From NCBI GenBank assembly GCA_905250075.1, contig CAJNOP010000320.1:150051-214050 (forward strand): a stretch of 64,000 nt of DNA, written 5' to 3'. Position 1 is the stretch's first letter. The number at the start of each line of letters is the position of its first letter. Below, piece by piece: positions 35,271 through 47,355 of the stretch. The translations under genes were made by a program, and so were the position numbers. The DNA comes from Rotaria sp. Silwood1 (lineage: Eukaryota; Rotifera; Eurotatoria; Philodinida; Philodinidae). A model generated the notes under the pieces. It was not told the origin of the DNA, did no database searches, and saw only the letters and a program-made list of their open reading frames with translations.

Positions 35271-36003
35271 TATTGTTTACTTTGTTAATATTTCAATGAA
35301 TATTGTTTATGTTGTACATTATATTTTACTTTGTTGAGAAATAAAAATATGAGATGCAATCTAAAAAATTTGGTGATCATTTGTAGCTAAAAATGTTTGG
35401 TGACCAAAAGTATCTTTTTTCTGGTGATCAAAAAAATTGCTACCCAAAAAAAAAGAATTGAGGTATGAGAAAAAATTTATTAGCAGATAAAAGCAAATCG
35501 TACAAATTCATTGAATAGTTGTAATTATTGATGGTGTACTGATTTACATATTAATAAACCACATGAAAAAAAAAACTTTGCAAGAAAAAGAATCTAACAT
35601 TTTGTACTGCTTTGTTTTGCCTGTGATTTCGTGTTGTTAGTGATTCTCATCTAAATTCATCAATGATTACCAATAACTATTCTTTCTTCTCGTTTTTCTT
35701 TATTTTGTACATCAAACGATAGTTTATTCTACTACATATGCGCAAAAGAAACACACACACGTATAAGAAATTTGTCCAGGGTTACTAAGTGCAAACATTG
35801 TAACATATATTGATACGTTCTATTGATAAAGAAGAATTATAATTCATGCAATGTGTAAAGTATTTAGTGATAAGTTTTAGAATATATACAGACAAAAGTA
35901 TTCTAGATATTCTTGAAACTACGAATCCAGATGGTTTGATTTATTTAAAAAAATATTTACAAAAATAACTGTGACTTTGTTTCTTAATTTATTTTTGTAT
36001 TAG
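35271..36003. other. No gene seen
   Basis: AT-rich spacer; long A runs and no ORF of interest. Confidence 0.4.
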
Positions 36004-36246
36004 TTACGTGCTTGATTTTTTCTTGATATCAGCATTTAAAGCTGGTGATGCTCCACTAGCATTACCTCCATCACTACCACCAGCACCAACATCTGACGCA
36101 AAAGTATTCGTTGTTGTTGTTATCGGTTTATGAGCTGTTTCTGCAGCAGAATTATCCGTATTAGTTGGTCTAAAAACAATCAGATCGAAAATTTATGACG
36201 ACTCATACTATGATTACCCTCCACTATTGCTTGTATTAGTAGACAT
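36004..36246 (-). CDS. Small low-complexity protein, two exons
   Basis: Exon 1 is 36246-36218 (MSTNTSNSGG) and exon 2 is 36169-36004. They are separated by a 48-bp intron with GG|GTAATC and TTTTTAG| ends, and phase 2 matches. The product is 64 residues, rich in Thr, Asn, Ser, Gly and Ala (for example VGAGGSDGGNASGASPALN), ending in basic DIKKKSST. It lacks a signal peptide or membrane segment and is probably disordered. Exon structure and intact frame suggest a real gene; function unknown. Confidence 0.6.
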
Positions 36247-39200
36247 TTTTTTTTCGTTATTGAGAAGCTTGTTACACGAGGTAAATGTAAAGAAATGAAA
36301 GCAAAGTGAAGAGTGTAAATATACAAGGAATATTTTTTTTCGCGTTCTTTTTCTTTCTTTTATGAAAAAATATTAAAATGAGAGTATAGAAACAGAGAGC
36401 AGCATGCTCTATGGTTAATACTACATTAACTATAGATGGCGGAACGTATAGGCTTGAGTCTCACCTGAATTACGAGCCTAATGTTTAGTCACATTGGAAT
36501 TTAGAGTTGTTTGGATAGACAGAACTTATTTCGGTGCAGAAAATTGAAACTTTCTACGTGCTTATCTATTTATTGAGATGAAGAAAACTGAAAAATTGAT
36601 ATGGCAATAAAGCTCACTATATATATCGCCATAATTTTTAGCGGTACCTTTTCTTTTTATTCACACAAAGTGACATGTTAAATAAATCGATCATAAAATG
36701 ATGTGCTCCAAACGTAATGCATCTATATCCAAGCATCTGTATTCTCTTTCGTGATATTATCATTCACTCAATATATTGAGTGGAAATACAACTCTAACAA
36801 TTAAAACTATGGCAAAAATATTAAATAAATATAGTCTTAAAAAATTGATTTCTACACTTATCTGGATTTCGATCTCTCGTATTTTATGGACACATTTGAC
36901 ATTATGAATCTACTAGGATGGTGGGTTACGATAGCTTTCATAATCTTCAATATTCTATTTCATGGTAATGCATATTTGATCAGAAAAAATATTTTCTTTC
37001 GAGTAAAATATCAGCGTCCATATTTTACGTTATAAATATCAAATGTCATTGAAACAATCTCCTAGGTTTGTTTTTAAATATTTTACAAAAAAAAACAAAA
37101 AATCAAACAGTCTAATTCTCATGAGAGATCTGCAAGAACCTCCGAACTCTGACAGTGTTGGAATCGGAGTCAATCTGTTTTTTTTTGGAGTCGGAGTTGA
37201 TAGAAATTATAGAGGCTGCGAAAATCTTTTCTGATTTTTTCCGATGCAGCCTGATGGAAATTATACCTAACTGCAGTTGTATTTTAAGGTTTTTTAGGTA
37301 CTAATTTAACATAATCGTACTCTTTTTTAATTAAATTTAGAATTTCATCTTGGAACAAGTGCTTAGCTGTTAACGTAAATATATTTGATAGACAAACAAA
37401 AATTTGAGATTCATTCAATTTTTATTTTCTTGTCTTACAATCAACATATCTGTTTATTGGCTCATAATACTATTAAATGAACCATTTGTATTGAGTAACT
37501 GGAATTTGAGTAAATAGATTATTCGATGATTAACAAATCCTATTGCTAAGGCTAAAATGATAATCTCGGAGTGTTGCATAATGGAGTGTAGATGAAAAAA
37601 TAAATGGTTTTACAAGTGAAAACGTAATACCTAAATGATCCAGAATCAGATCGAATTTGTGATATTACACTGACCCTAAGTTACATAATATTCCAGTATA
37701 TGTAAGTTATCGCTGATTTACGAATAATAATTTTCGAAGTTTTTCGAAGTCGGAGTTAAAATAAGCGTGACTTCACAAGTCTCTAATCCTCACTCTTCAG
37801 TAACTGTCTAATTAGCATTTAATATGATCAAAGCAATTGAAAAAATTCACTTTGAGCTTCTATAAACCAAACGCGACATAATTATTATTTGCTGGCACAT
37901 ATTTATAACGAAAAATTTGATCAAACTGATCCAGCTTAAATAATGTCAACGTTTATATCGTCAAATGAGAAAGGCTAAGCTTTTTATTAAATTGATAGTT
38001 TAATTTGAGTATGAAATAAATGATTCTTATACTCTATGGGGCTTTTGTAGCTTTGTAAAGATTTAAAAGTTCTTCCATTAAAAAAACAGCGAAATAGACC
38101 GATGCCTTTCATGACCACAACAGAACTAAATAGCCTGCAATAGTTTAACATCTGAACTTCATTCAGTTATATGTCAAAGTAATATGTAAGCTCGCTTAGG
38201 ATAACAAAAAACATTCACTGAGCCTCACCTGATTTTGAAGCGTTCCGCCGTCCCTGACATTAACTGTGATTCATAAATAGAAACAGGATTGATTCTCGAT
38301 TTGTGTGAAATATTTAGGTTATTACATTTTTTGATTTTTATTGTTGACTTGTTTCATATCGTCTCCAATTGATTTCTTCAAAAGATCGATTGTAATAATG
38401 ATCAATATAAACTAAAATAAAAATTGATTCTAGAAAGATTTAGAGAGATGTCCACAAAACACATCATGCTGACAAATTGAAACTACTCAACCATGTTATT
38501 AACATCACGTAGTACAATATAAAATCATCACCGCTCGCCGATGAAACGCAAAATTACTCAACATAGTCACACTCGTACTCACTTTCATCCTTCTTCAATG
38601 CTTTCTCTCTCAATTGAAAAACATTATGTTAATGCACTTTTTATCCGGCAATCAACAACTCGTTTTTCAAATTTATTTTTACTAATATCATTCGCTTCAT
38701 CATGTATATTTTTTTTTGAAGAATGAAAGAAAAAAACTGTCAGAAATGAGCCTATACAATGAATACTTCTGCCTTCTCACAAATTTTAGATTCACCAATA
38801 GAACACTTTCAGATTATGGATATCTTCGATCAATGTCGAGTACCATGAAGTCGTTTTATTCATAAGCATGAGAAGCTAAGTGCGGATGAACATTCATCTT
38901 GATCCACTCAATTTCTCTACATTTCATGTTTCATGAAGATTCACCAATTGATTGAATCATGCTAAAGAGATGTTTGTTCAATGTTGTATTTTTCAAAAGT
39001 ATGTCCTAATGGGAGTACGGATGGTAAAACGAACATGAAAAAAAGACTGATATGTGGTATGAATGATAAATAGTAAGTGACAAGAGTGACATGAATGAAC
39101 CATTTAGTTGTATTATAATCGTAGGGATTGAGAAAAAGTATGATATTATCTGAGGTATCTATGTAAAGAAGGATGCCATTGGATCAAGGAGTAGATCATT

Positions 39201-41259
39201 TCGTTTAAGTGTTTACTATGCAAGACCCATGTGAAAAAAAAATTAGGTGAACAATCAGATTACAATCGATTAAATTCATATATTTTTAATTGAGACCATG
39301 TATTTTTGTCAATAAAATTTTGATTTATACTTTCCTTTATTGTAAATACTAAATTCTATTGAAAAATGTTTATCTATTCTAATCGTCATTACAATCAAGT
39401 ATTTAAGAGTGAAATAGAAAATCTTCGACAAAACAATTGTATGAAAAAAAAGAAAAATAAAACTTGAATAATTGATTATATAACAAGTTATTATAGATTA
39501 GGTAAATTTTGACTATTACAAAAAAATTATAAATCTTAGACCAAACCAAAGCTTTGATAATAAACAAGGAATCGATCAAACAGAGATTCATTGATCAATT
39601 TTTTTCTTGCATTATAGTCATTTCAGTTATTTTTTTTTGAGAATGTTCTAGGAGCGAAGATCAAGCAAATACTTATGACACTTCACTATAAATAACGAGA
39701 TCAAAAAAAATTTGATACTGATCACGTATATAATTCAAAAAAAGAAATAAATTTGAGAAAATCATGTACTAAAGTGATTAAAACTAGATGTTTGTTTTCG
39801 AAATTGCAAGACCAAATATTTTTCAGATTAAGTGTTGAAAACGTTTCTTCATTAGTAAAAAATTGATATATCTTCGATAATTTCGAATTGAGTTTATTGG
39901 ATCTTTTATGAAAAATACTTAGAAAAAAATAAGTATTTTATATCCATTTTCACATGTATATTCAATATAATTGCTTATCGTTGAAAATCTTTAAGTCGGC
40001 TTGATAGGCTTTAATAATTTTAAACTTCATATTATCAGAATTACTACTTTTTAATGTTATTGTTCTCTGAGATAGTACTGTCACACAGATTTTATCCGTT
40101 CGAAAACAACCATCATTGTCTATTTCACCTGTTTGGATATTTTTAACAGAGCATCACTGTGTATGTTCGAGGGGTGTTTTGCAAATTGATATATAAAACT
40201 ATTAAATTAATACTCTATCATCTAAAATTTCGTTACATACATAAGAGAGAAAGTTTCTGACACTGTTACATATTTCTGAACTTCAATAGCACCTCTAGCG
40301 TTGAAGACAGTAACTTTCAGTCTTCTATATCATCAATATATGCTGCACTAAACGTAGGTGTGGATGAAAAATAGCATGATTTCATTCGTAATAAATCTTC
40401 TATCTGATAAACATAATCATTATCACCAGTCGTTATTTTTCGAAACTAAGCGAGCAATTTTTATTAATTCCACATCATCTTAACAATCATATCTATCTTA
40501 GTATTTCTATCTATAAGCAATATACGCATACTGTTTCATACTTGGAGAATGTGAGTGACCTTAGATGACGATTGTTTAATTAGAGCTTGGACAATTTCTT
40601 ATACTAATCCTTAAACGCCAATCAGTGCAGATACAAAAAGTATTAGTTTGCAATATCTTATTGGTTACCTTCGACGAGCCTAATGGTAATCACAATCTAT
40701 TGCGTCAATAGAAAATTATTATTTCAGTGACCTATACGCGTCTTCTTATGCATTGATCTTTCATGACTACAATAGAGAAATGCAACACTTTTCTCAATGA
40801 GCATGAACCTATTGTCATCATGGCCGTTAGCATTAAGCCTATCTCTTATATCTTTGTTGTAAGAATCATATTATGTTTTCATTAGAAAAGCTTAAGATTA
40901 ATTTGAATGTCAAGAAACATTTCCTATCGAACATATCATCTCATTGTTGTAATAACCCTAAAAGAACATATCACAGTTGTACTTTTTGTTTTTTGCAACT
41001 CCTTGCCAAATACTGAGATTTTTTTGTCGACAGTCCTCTCACCTACTATCAGAGCTATAACGATTCAATAAGTGAACATTTCTTCAAAAATATTTAAGAA
41101 GTTTGTAGATAGTGCGTGTGTTTGTGCATTTGTTTTCTTTTTTTTTGAAAGTTCTTTATTTTCATCTTTTTCTTCCTACGATAGAACAGCTAAAGAGAAG
41201 CGTAGAGTAGTAATCATGATTTGAATGAAAGAGAAATACAGAAAATAGTCTTTTTATTG
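36247..41259. other. Large gene-poor stretch
   Basis: About 5 kb of AT-rich DNA. GGCGGAACG at 36436 and CGTTCCGCC at 38244 are an inverted pair 1.8 kb apart that could mark the ends of an old element, but the arms do not extend. Repeated GGAGTCGGAGTT-like words lie at 37155-37200 and 37740-37755. No gene is supported. Confidence 0.4.
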
Positions 41260-42340
41260 TCAGATATGATTCACATCATCGAAATCAGATCCATCACTAG
41301 TCCACAGCTGCAGAATGCAAACAAAGACAAGTGGTTGCATCAAAACCATTTTGGCACATGAATACTCACAGTAAGGTTATCTCGCAGCACCTGCAGGATA
41401 AAATTGCTATCTAAAAGCGGGTAGAGGAATGTTGGCTTTATCATGGATTATTGGTCGATAATATTTCCTCTTACCTCTGTAAGAATTGTCATCGAGGGTG
41501 TCTAGCTCAACTAACGCATCATCGCAGCCTACAAAATAAATACTTGGGGAATAAAAGCAACACAAAGAAACGAAATGCATCAAATCGACGAAACCGGTTG
41601 CGCCAAGCGACAAGCTACATCCCATTCATGGAAAATTTCGTAGTGGAAGACGAAGAGATTTAGAACAAGGTCTAGTCGGATCGGATGCGTCACTGACAGT
41701 TGATTCTTGGCCTCAAAGAGGCCATCAGTGTAAGCTCGTTGCGATTCTTCAGCTGTCTCTGCAATCAATGTCGATAGAAATTTTCATTTTTGAGCTGAAT
41801 TCAATACTTTACTTTGTTGTTTGTTGCATATGAGTACTTCAACTAAATATCGATAATAGTTACCCTTGATCTTGAAATAGACTATTTTCGATTCGGCTTT
41901 TGCCGTATTCGGAAACAGATATTCATCAAATAAAGTCTAAATTGCATATCTTTGGCATAGAACGGTTGTCTACTGAATAAGTCTTACCAAAAGTTCATGA
42001 CAGGAGTCTTTCAATTCATTTCCGATTTTTTTTCCGATATTCTTTAGCCATTCTTTTTTTAAGTTTGGAGCCGTCAGCTTCGTATTCAATTCTCGACATA
42101 ACTCGCCACAACGACTGAAGAGCGCTGATCACGTTCATGTAGGCAACAGAGAGTAAATTGTGTTCGTCATTGGTCAATTCGCTATTCCATTCAACAATTC
42201 GTTTCACAGCAGCCACCATATCATCATATCTAAGTGAAAATTCACATTATCGGATCGACTACATTATTAAAATAAACGCTGTACAGGTCAGCTTGCTTAG
42301 CTAATTTCGCTAGTTGCACAGCGTCATCCTTGTTTGTCAT
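41260..42340 (-). pseudogene. 14-3-3 protein gene, seven exons, defective
   Basis: Minus-strand exons: about 42340-42280, 42229-41988, 41936-41813, 41758-41595, 41528-41475, 41410-41370 and 41307-41260. They cover nearly the whole 14-3-3 fold: AKLAKQADLY, VAAVKRIVEW, LLSVAYMNVISALQSLWRVM, YFKIKGNYYRYL, LSVTHPIRLDLVLNLFVF, ALVELDTLDDNSY, FILQVLRDNLT and LWTSD. 14-3-3 dimers bind phosphoserine peptides. Three junctions fail: exon 1-2 has no in-frame GT donor, exon 2 has an A8 run (42035-42042) that shifts frame, and exon 4-5 is out of phase by one base. The phosphate-binding basic residues equivalent to K49 and R56 of the human zeta form are Met and Gln, while the later Arg-Tyr (YYRYL) is kept. 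It is therefore non-functional or strongly altered. Family identity is secure. Confidence 0.88.
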
Positions 42341-44350
42341 CGTTCTACGTCGTTCACCTTGGTCGCTTGTACAGTGATATCAGTGACTAGAAAAAAAACT
42401 TATGCAAAATAGGATCTTCGCAAGCTGATTTGTTGTATAGACACAAAATACAACACAATACAATGCTAATGTAAGCTGAAAGAAATTTTAAGATATTTAT
42501 GCAATTCATCCTCGTTTATTTCTGCATCATATTTTCCCAATGTTTATTCGCGTATGACTTCAAATAGCAGGGAATGGCAAACCGTAGGCTTCGTATCGAA
42601 TAAAACAGAACGATCGCTTGATTAGTCATTCGCATGCAAACAACGAACATCAGAGGGCGAGCAAAGTAAATGTTGTGACAGAGCGTCATTACTTAGCAAC
42701 TCGCTATGATAGATTTTATTTCGACGTGTAATAAAAGAGGGTGCTAGCGTAGCATGCTATTGTATAAATTACCGGTACGACGGTTATGTTAGCGTTGAGT
42801 ATACGTCTTCCAGTAGATAACCAACAAAACGTCTGATTTCTGATAATATGTTTTCCGAAATCTACTCTTGAATTCAAATACTCAAGAGACACGATCAGAC
42901 CATCAATATGTTGACAGCTATAATGACTGATTTTGAGTGGGAATTAATGACTGAAAGTTCTTTTGTTTTTCTCCAATTGTAACATAGCCAATTTTCGACA
43001 TGTCATTTTTGTTCATTGCTAAAACGTAGCCTGGAGTACGCATGTGAATCGACGAAGAGAAAAGCACAACCAAACCCATTTCAATAAACAACTATATCCT
43101 AATCGAAACTGGGTATGGGTGTAAATGTAGGATGTGGAATACGGCTCCAGATAAAACTATCCTATCGATCTTCATACTAGCATCCACAAATTCCAACCTA
43201 TCGCTTCCTCATAGTGTCGGATGGACAACGTCCAGCACCACATCTTGATGAATAGAAAGACATGAATAACCGAAGAGATGTTCAGAAGTAACTGTAAAAA
43301 ACTCATCATCCAACAGCGAGAAATGATGATAACTTACCATTTGGATTTATCCAAGATAAAATGAAGATACAAATTAGATGATATATGAATATGATTCTAA
43401 TGATGAATTGAAAACTATAAATTGAATATTTCCTTTATTAACGAGAAAGGTACTACGAAAAAAAAATGAAAAAGAACCTATGTAAGTTTATGCCAGTGTT
43501 ATGATTAACTTTAGTAATAACAAATATATCTTTATGATTGAACGATCTCTTACGGCAAGCACTGACATTCCTATAATAAATGACTATCAGCGATCTACCT
43601 AAGTACTAGCTATTTCTTTCTGCTTCAAACAGACTATTTGATATAAATTAAGGGCAAGTGTTTGTAAGGCAAAAATTCAAGAAAGATCTAATCGATGACT
43701 AATGTGCTTGTCTATTAGCCTTGATTGTTGTTGATAATGATGTGTAGCTATTATGTAGTCGAGCTGATGATTAGATAGTTTAACGATAGAGCACCCAACG
43801 TGTTATCCAAAGATATGGGTTCGATTGTGATTCTACTCGGATGAGTCTTTCTATTTTGCATTTTGCACTTAATAGAGCATGTCAAGTTGATATATTAATT
43901 TTAATCATATAAATATTTTCATGTAGACAAGTACAAGACATCTAAAATTCATATGCATATAAAGTGCATTTTTCATAGGTTTCTTTGATATTACGCAAAA
44001 ATGTTCTTAATAAGAAAAAGAAGTATAAATTTTCATTACACTCCTATCAACACAAAGTCGAGTAGTGAGGAATAGTAATGGACTTGTCAACGAGCGTAGC
44101 TCATTCTTTTAGTGTCAATCAACATCGATTTTTGAAAAGCAATAATTGAGACTAGGAGATTAAAGTTGATTTTTATTTAAGAGATGTTTCAGTGTATTTT
44201 CGATTGATGAGAAAAACAGTTTAGTTATTAGTAAAACAATATTCTTTGGATAGAACCCAAAATGGACAAAGTATTGTTCTCAAGAAAACTGTTTTTATTT
44301 TCAATTTTTGTCTGTTGTTAGATTTAATTAAAACTTGTACACATGAAGCA
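42341..44350. other. Spacer with tRNA-like and palindrome remnants
   Basis: No protein gene seen. An eroded telomere-like pair is at 43108-43205 (GGGTATGGGTGTAAATGTAG then ACTAGCATCCACAAATTCC). A tRNA-like segment at 43758-43841 is listed separately. Confidence 0.4.
43758..43841 (+). pseudogene. tRNA-like remnant, possibly tRNA-Asn(GTT)
   Basis: TAGTTTAACGATAGAGCA resembles a degenerate A box and GGGTTCGATTGTG a degenerate B box, at tRNA spacing. The middle CGTGTTATCCAAAGATAT resembles the Asn anticodon arm with GTT. TCGAG near the start can pair with CTCGG at the end. Several stem pairs are lost, so it is a tRNA pseudogene or tRNA-derived repeat at best. Confidence 0.35.
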
Positions 44351-45748
44351 CTATGATAGATTGGAGCGAGGTCCACATATGCGACCGTTTTCCTCGCGAT
44401 GGTTGAGTCGATCGATGTCACAAGCGTACAGTAACCGCTTACCAGCATGCTCAGTTACGGTCCAGAGACTGCCTGCACTGCCATCTGATTTGGTCCAATG
44501 TGACAAGTCTTCAGGGCCAACCGCAGCAAAATGAGCGGTTTCGATTTCTAATATTCCAGTGGAAGAAGTAATGGGCTTTGTAACGTACAGGAAACCGTTT
44601 GATGATCCTTGGCTACGACTCAGGTACCACTTATTGTTGTAAGATACTGCACCTTGAATATTAGAGATGGGTAATCGATAGGCTGCATCCGCTTTCCAGA
44701 GACCATTGCTGAGTTTCGGTTGACCAGTATCACCGTCCAAAGGCCAGCGAGCCACACGTCCCGACTTATTAATATCACCTGCAGCAGTTTTATCTGCACA
44801 AAACTCACCAGAGATCAAATGATCAATGCCACTACGGTCAACTGCAACAAAGGAAAATGTTGGTGATCCAGCATCAGCTGTACACTTCTTCGTCAAGTCC
44901 CTTTCGATAACGTTGGTCCATGCAGCCACCTGCGGCATCACATAGCGATAGCCATGTCCATAATATATACCGCTTTGGTGACCGATCTGATTCTTATCAC
45001 TCGTGTCCCCATTTGAAGCTTTCTTCAGATCGAAGATGTACCGCATATCAAACACCCGAAAACCATGTGCAGTGTCAGCAACATACAAATAATTATCATA
45101 CCAGGCAATGCCACCGGCATGCAGTGAGTCGTATTGGTTCGTCTGTGTGGTGCGTAGACTCATGTAGCTCGGGTTACCGAAACTATTGATGAGTGGATAG
45201 ACCAGCAGTACATGCTGGTACTTGGTCGTAACTGGATCAAAGAAGGTCACTCGAGCGCCTTTTATTTTATCGGCATCTGTATTCGTTACTTTATCCGATT
45301 TTTTGTCATACCAGCTAATGAGTATTGGCTGCTTGGTGTTCCACAATTGGTTCGTCTTCGCATCAGCTACTGTAGTAACTCCTTGTGGCATCCATTCCAC
45401 ATCACCGCCAATTGTGCCGCTGTCTGATTGGCTGAAGCAATAGCTGACAGTAGTTAAATTCCGATTCAAAGTCGCATGTGGATTACATGTCTTAGATGTA
45501 GTGCTTAGGCTACCATTCCGATTGGCCTCATCAAGAATATTCTTCACGCCAAGCTTTGGAAGTTCAGCATCGAGCTTCTTGACTATATCCAGCAATTCAG
45601 CTTGATTACTAACAGGTTGCAATCGAAAATCGTCAAGATTTACAGCTGTAGCTCGGCCAACCGATGCGGTTTCAGCAATCGAAACCCAACTGACAGCTAT
45701 CATTAGTGCCAGTATTGTTCTATTGAATGTATTGGAATGTTGCTTCAT
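44351..45748 (-). CDS. Secreted protein of bacterial/fungal type, probable horizontal transfer
   Basis: An uninterrupted 465-codon ORF. Residues about 9-28 (RTILALMIAVSWVSIAETAS) form a signal peptide. The body has motifs I associate with a family of actinobacterial and fungal secreted proteins of about 400 residues: GDVEWMPQGVTTVADA, a PILISWYDK strand, GARVTFFDP, YQHVLLVYP, HAGGIAWYDNYLYVADTAHG with FRVFDMR, and YYGHGYRYVMPQ. The YVADT and RVFD elements suggest a propeller-like fold. Its biochemical role is unknown to me. There are no introns, although neighbouring genes have introns every few hundred bases. GC content looks clearly higher than the surrounding DNA. These points together suggest acquisition from a non-animal source, with an animal-style TATA-like run upstream. 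The frame is intact to TAG, so it may be expressed and secreted. Confidence 0.82.
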   Translation of the reverse strand: MKQHSNTFNRTILALMIAVSWVSIAETASVGRATAVNLDDFRLQPVSNQAELLDIVKKLDAELPKLGVKNILDEANRNGSLSTTSKTCNPHATLNRNLTTVSYCFSQSDSGTIGGDVEWMPQGVTTVADAKTNQLWNTKQPILISWYDKKSDKVTNTDADKIKGARVTFFDPVTTKYQHVLLVYPLINSFGNPSYMSLRTTQTNQYDSLHAGGIAWYDNYLYVADTAHGFRVFDMRYIFDLKKASNGDTSDKNQIGHQSGIYYGHGYRYVMPQVAAWTNVIERDLTKKCTADAGSPTFSFVAVDRSGIDHLISGEFCADKTAAGDINKSGRVARWPLDGDTGQPKLSNGLWKADAAYRLPISNIQGAVSYNNKWYLSRSQGSSNGFLYVTKPITSSTGILEIETAHFAAVGPEDLSHWTKSDGSAGSLWTVTEHAGKRLLYACDIDRLNHREENGRICGPRSNLS

Positions 45749-46794
45749 TATCCAAGTGAAAGTTTCTCGCTAGAAAGTCGAAAAAAAAACGATACTTCGT
45801 GATTCTTTTTTAAAAAACCATAAACGGCCAAACTGACATGTGAAGCAGTCTCATTTAGAAGCATTTATTCTTCGAGTATATATATGAGAAATTTGACAAT
45901 ACGATTGTATAGCTTTCTGTTGTTTTAACATTTTCACATATCGAGTAGGTTGTCTTCTTTTTTTTAATACTTACTGTTGCATAGAACGTGAAGAACCCAA
46001 AGTCAAAATCAGTTTATGTTTTCATCTGATGAAACTTGAGAGTTCTGTAAAATATTTTTAGTTAGTTTAGATACTTCGGTTTTGAATTACCGAATCCAAT
46101 TCAACTTTATAGAGTTTTGACGAAAAAATGACTGTATTGCAGTTAAACTGATCTTAAACGGTAGCTTCAATTTTGTAGGTCCTATATCTGAACAATCGTA
46201 AAGCAAGAAAGTCCTTCATCAATCATGTAATATTAAAGGAAGAATAACTTGGTATAAAAAACGACAAATTCTGTAGAACTTTATCCCATTGGACAGATCG
46301 TAGCTTGGATGGCTTCTTTTACTTCTTGTACAATCAAAAAAAAGGTTCTTAAGAGCAGCAAATATTGCATACCTTGTATGAATCGACGATATCGTTATTC
46401 TCCTTTCTGTGCATCTAAGCTTGTGCTATCATTATCACATATCTTTTTGTAATTCAATATTCAACAGCTGCACTCGCAACGTTGCCACGTATTAGTGTAT
46501 AAGAATGTTAATAGCTCTTAAGAAGCTAGAAAAAAAATCGAATCTCTTCATTTTGTTTTCACTGTTCGTTTATCATATTCATCAAAGAAATATTACTAAA
46601 AACTACTTTTAACGAATCATCAATAAAGCAATATTTTATTCCCTTCGCTAATAATAAACGACATTTAATCTTTTTCGATTGATCCTCTACACTACTGTCG
46701 TTTAGTTTGATATCTATATCACAGATAGACATTTTTTTATGCAACGTACTCTTAAACATTCAGCGATAAACGACAAAGTTTTGTCGAGAAAACT
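45749..46794. other. No gene seen
   Basis: Upstream region of the secreted-protein gene. A 66-codon minus-strand open frame (46559-46759, SSVEDQSKKIKCRLLLAKG) has no recognisable domain and cannot be supported as a gene. Confidence 0.35.
45877..45884 (-). promoter_or_regulatory. Possible TATA box for the secreted-protein gene
   Basis: TATATATA sits about 130 bases upstream of the minus-strand ATG at 45748. Motif-only call. Confidence 0.35.
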
Positions 46795-46883
46795 GGGTAT
46801 GTATGTGTAGGTGGGTGTGAGTGCGGGTGAGTGTGGATGAAGAAGACATCATAGCTCACACTTAAATCCACACCCACACCCTC
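46795..46883. repeat. Telomere-like head-to-head palindrome G
   Basis: The left half TGGGTATGTATGTGTAGGTG, with further GGGTGTGAGTGCGGGTGAG, pairs with a right half ending AATCCACACCCACACCCTC. Both halves are arrays of four or more diverged GTGTGG units. Confidence 0.75.
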
Positions 46884-47029
46884 AAAAAATCAATCTTTTC
46901 TTTTAATCCTAAAGAAATCCAAAAAGAATTTGCATAGTTCGTTCATCACGCAAATTATTCGTCTAATAATACTTGCATTTTTTCATCACTTAAATCTCTC
47001 TAAAAAGAAAATTTATTGCAAGGAAAGCC

Positions 47030-47355
47030 ATTGTAAACTAGAGAAATCGATTTTAACAACAAATACTAATAGTTCTATCTCAAAGATGACACTTACAGCA
47101 GATCGATTTTTTTCATCTCCTTTTAAACCATAAACATATTTGAGTTTGAAAAAAAATCGAGCAATTTCGGAACGTTTCATTGTAGTTTTACCAAGATCCT
47201 AATCTGGTATCACCTCTCTTTTACCCAAGCAAAAACTAAATTTCACTTCCAACATAATGTATCAAAATTTGATCATCGAATATTGGTTTATCATCATTGA
47301 TACCACGACGAACAATTTCTTTCATTAGACCTCCATATAAATTGACTGGGCATAA
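47030..47355 (-). pseudogene. FKBP-type peptidyl-prolyl isomerase pseudogene
   Basis: The minus strand reads GGLMKEIVRRGINDDKPIFD then ILIHYVG. After a deletion of about 17 residues and a frame change it continues FSFCLGKREVIPD, TAG, DLGKTTMKRSEIARFFFKLK and YVYGLKGDEKN, ending VIFEIELL. This order is the FKBP domain of FKBP4/5-like proteins (prolyl cis-trans isomerase, Hsp90 co-chaperone). The TAG at 47199-47201 falls where the active-site Trp after VI-x-x should be, a one-base TGG-to-TAG change. The second catalytic domain and TPR region are absent. It is clearly dead. Confidence 0.85.

Noticed and set aside
36436..38252. 1.8-kb transposon bounded by GGCGGAACG / CGTTCCGCC
   Set aside because: Only nine bases match as inverted repeats, with no target duplication or coding interior.
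44920..45443. Several + strand frames of 70-90 codons
   Set aside because: Shadows of the 465-codon secreted-protein gene on the opposite strand.
44351..45748. Bacterial contamination as the source of the secreted gene
   Set aside because: Flanks are continuous AT-rich animal-like DNA with no gap or bacterial neighbour genes; horizontal transfer fits better, though linkage was not tested.
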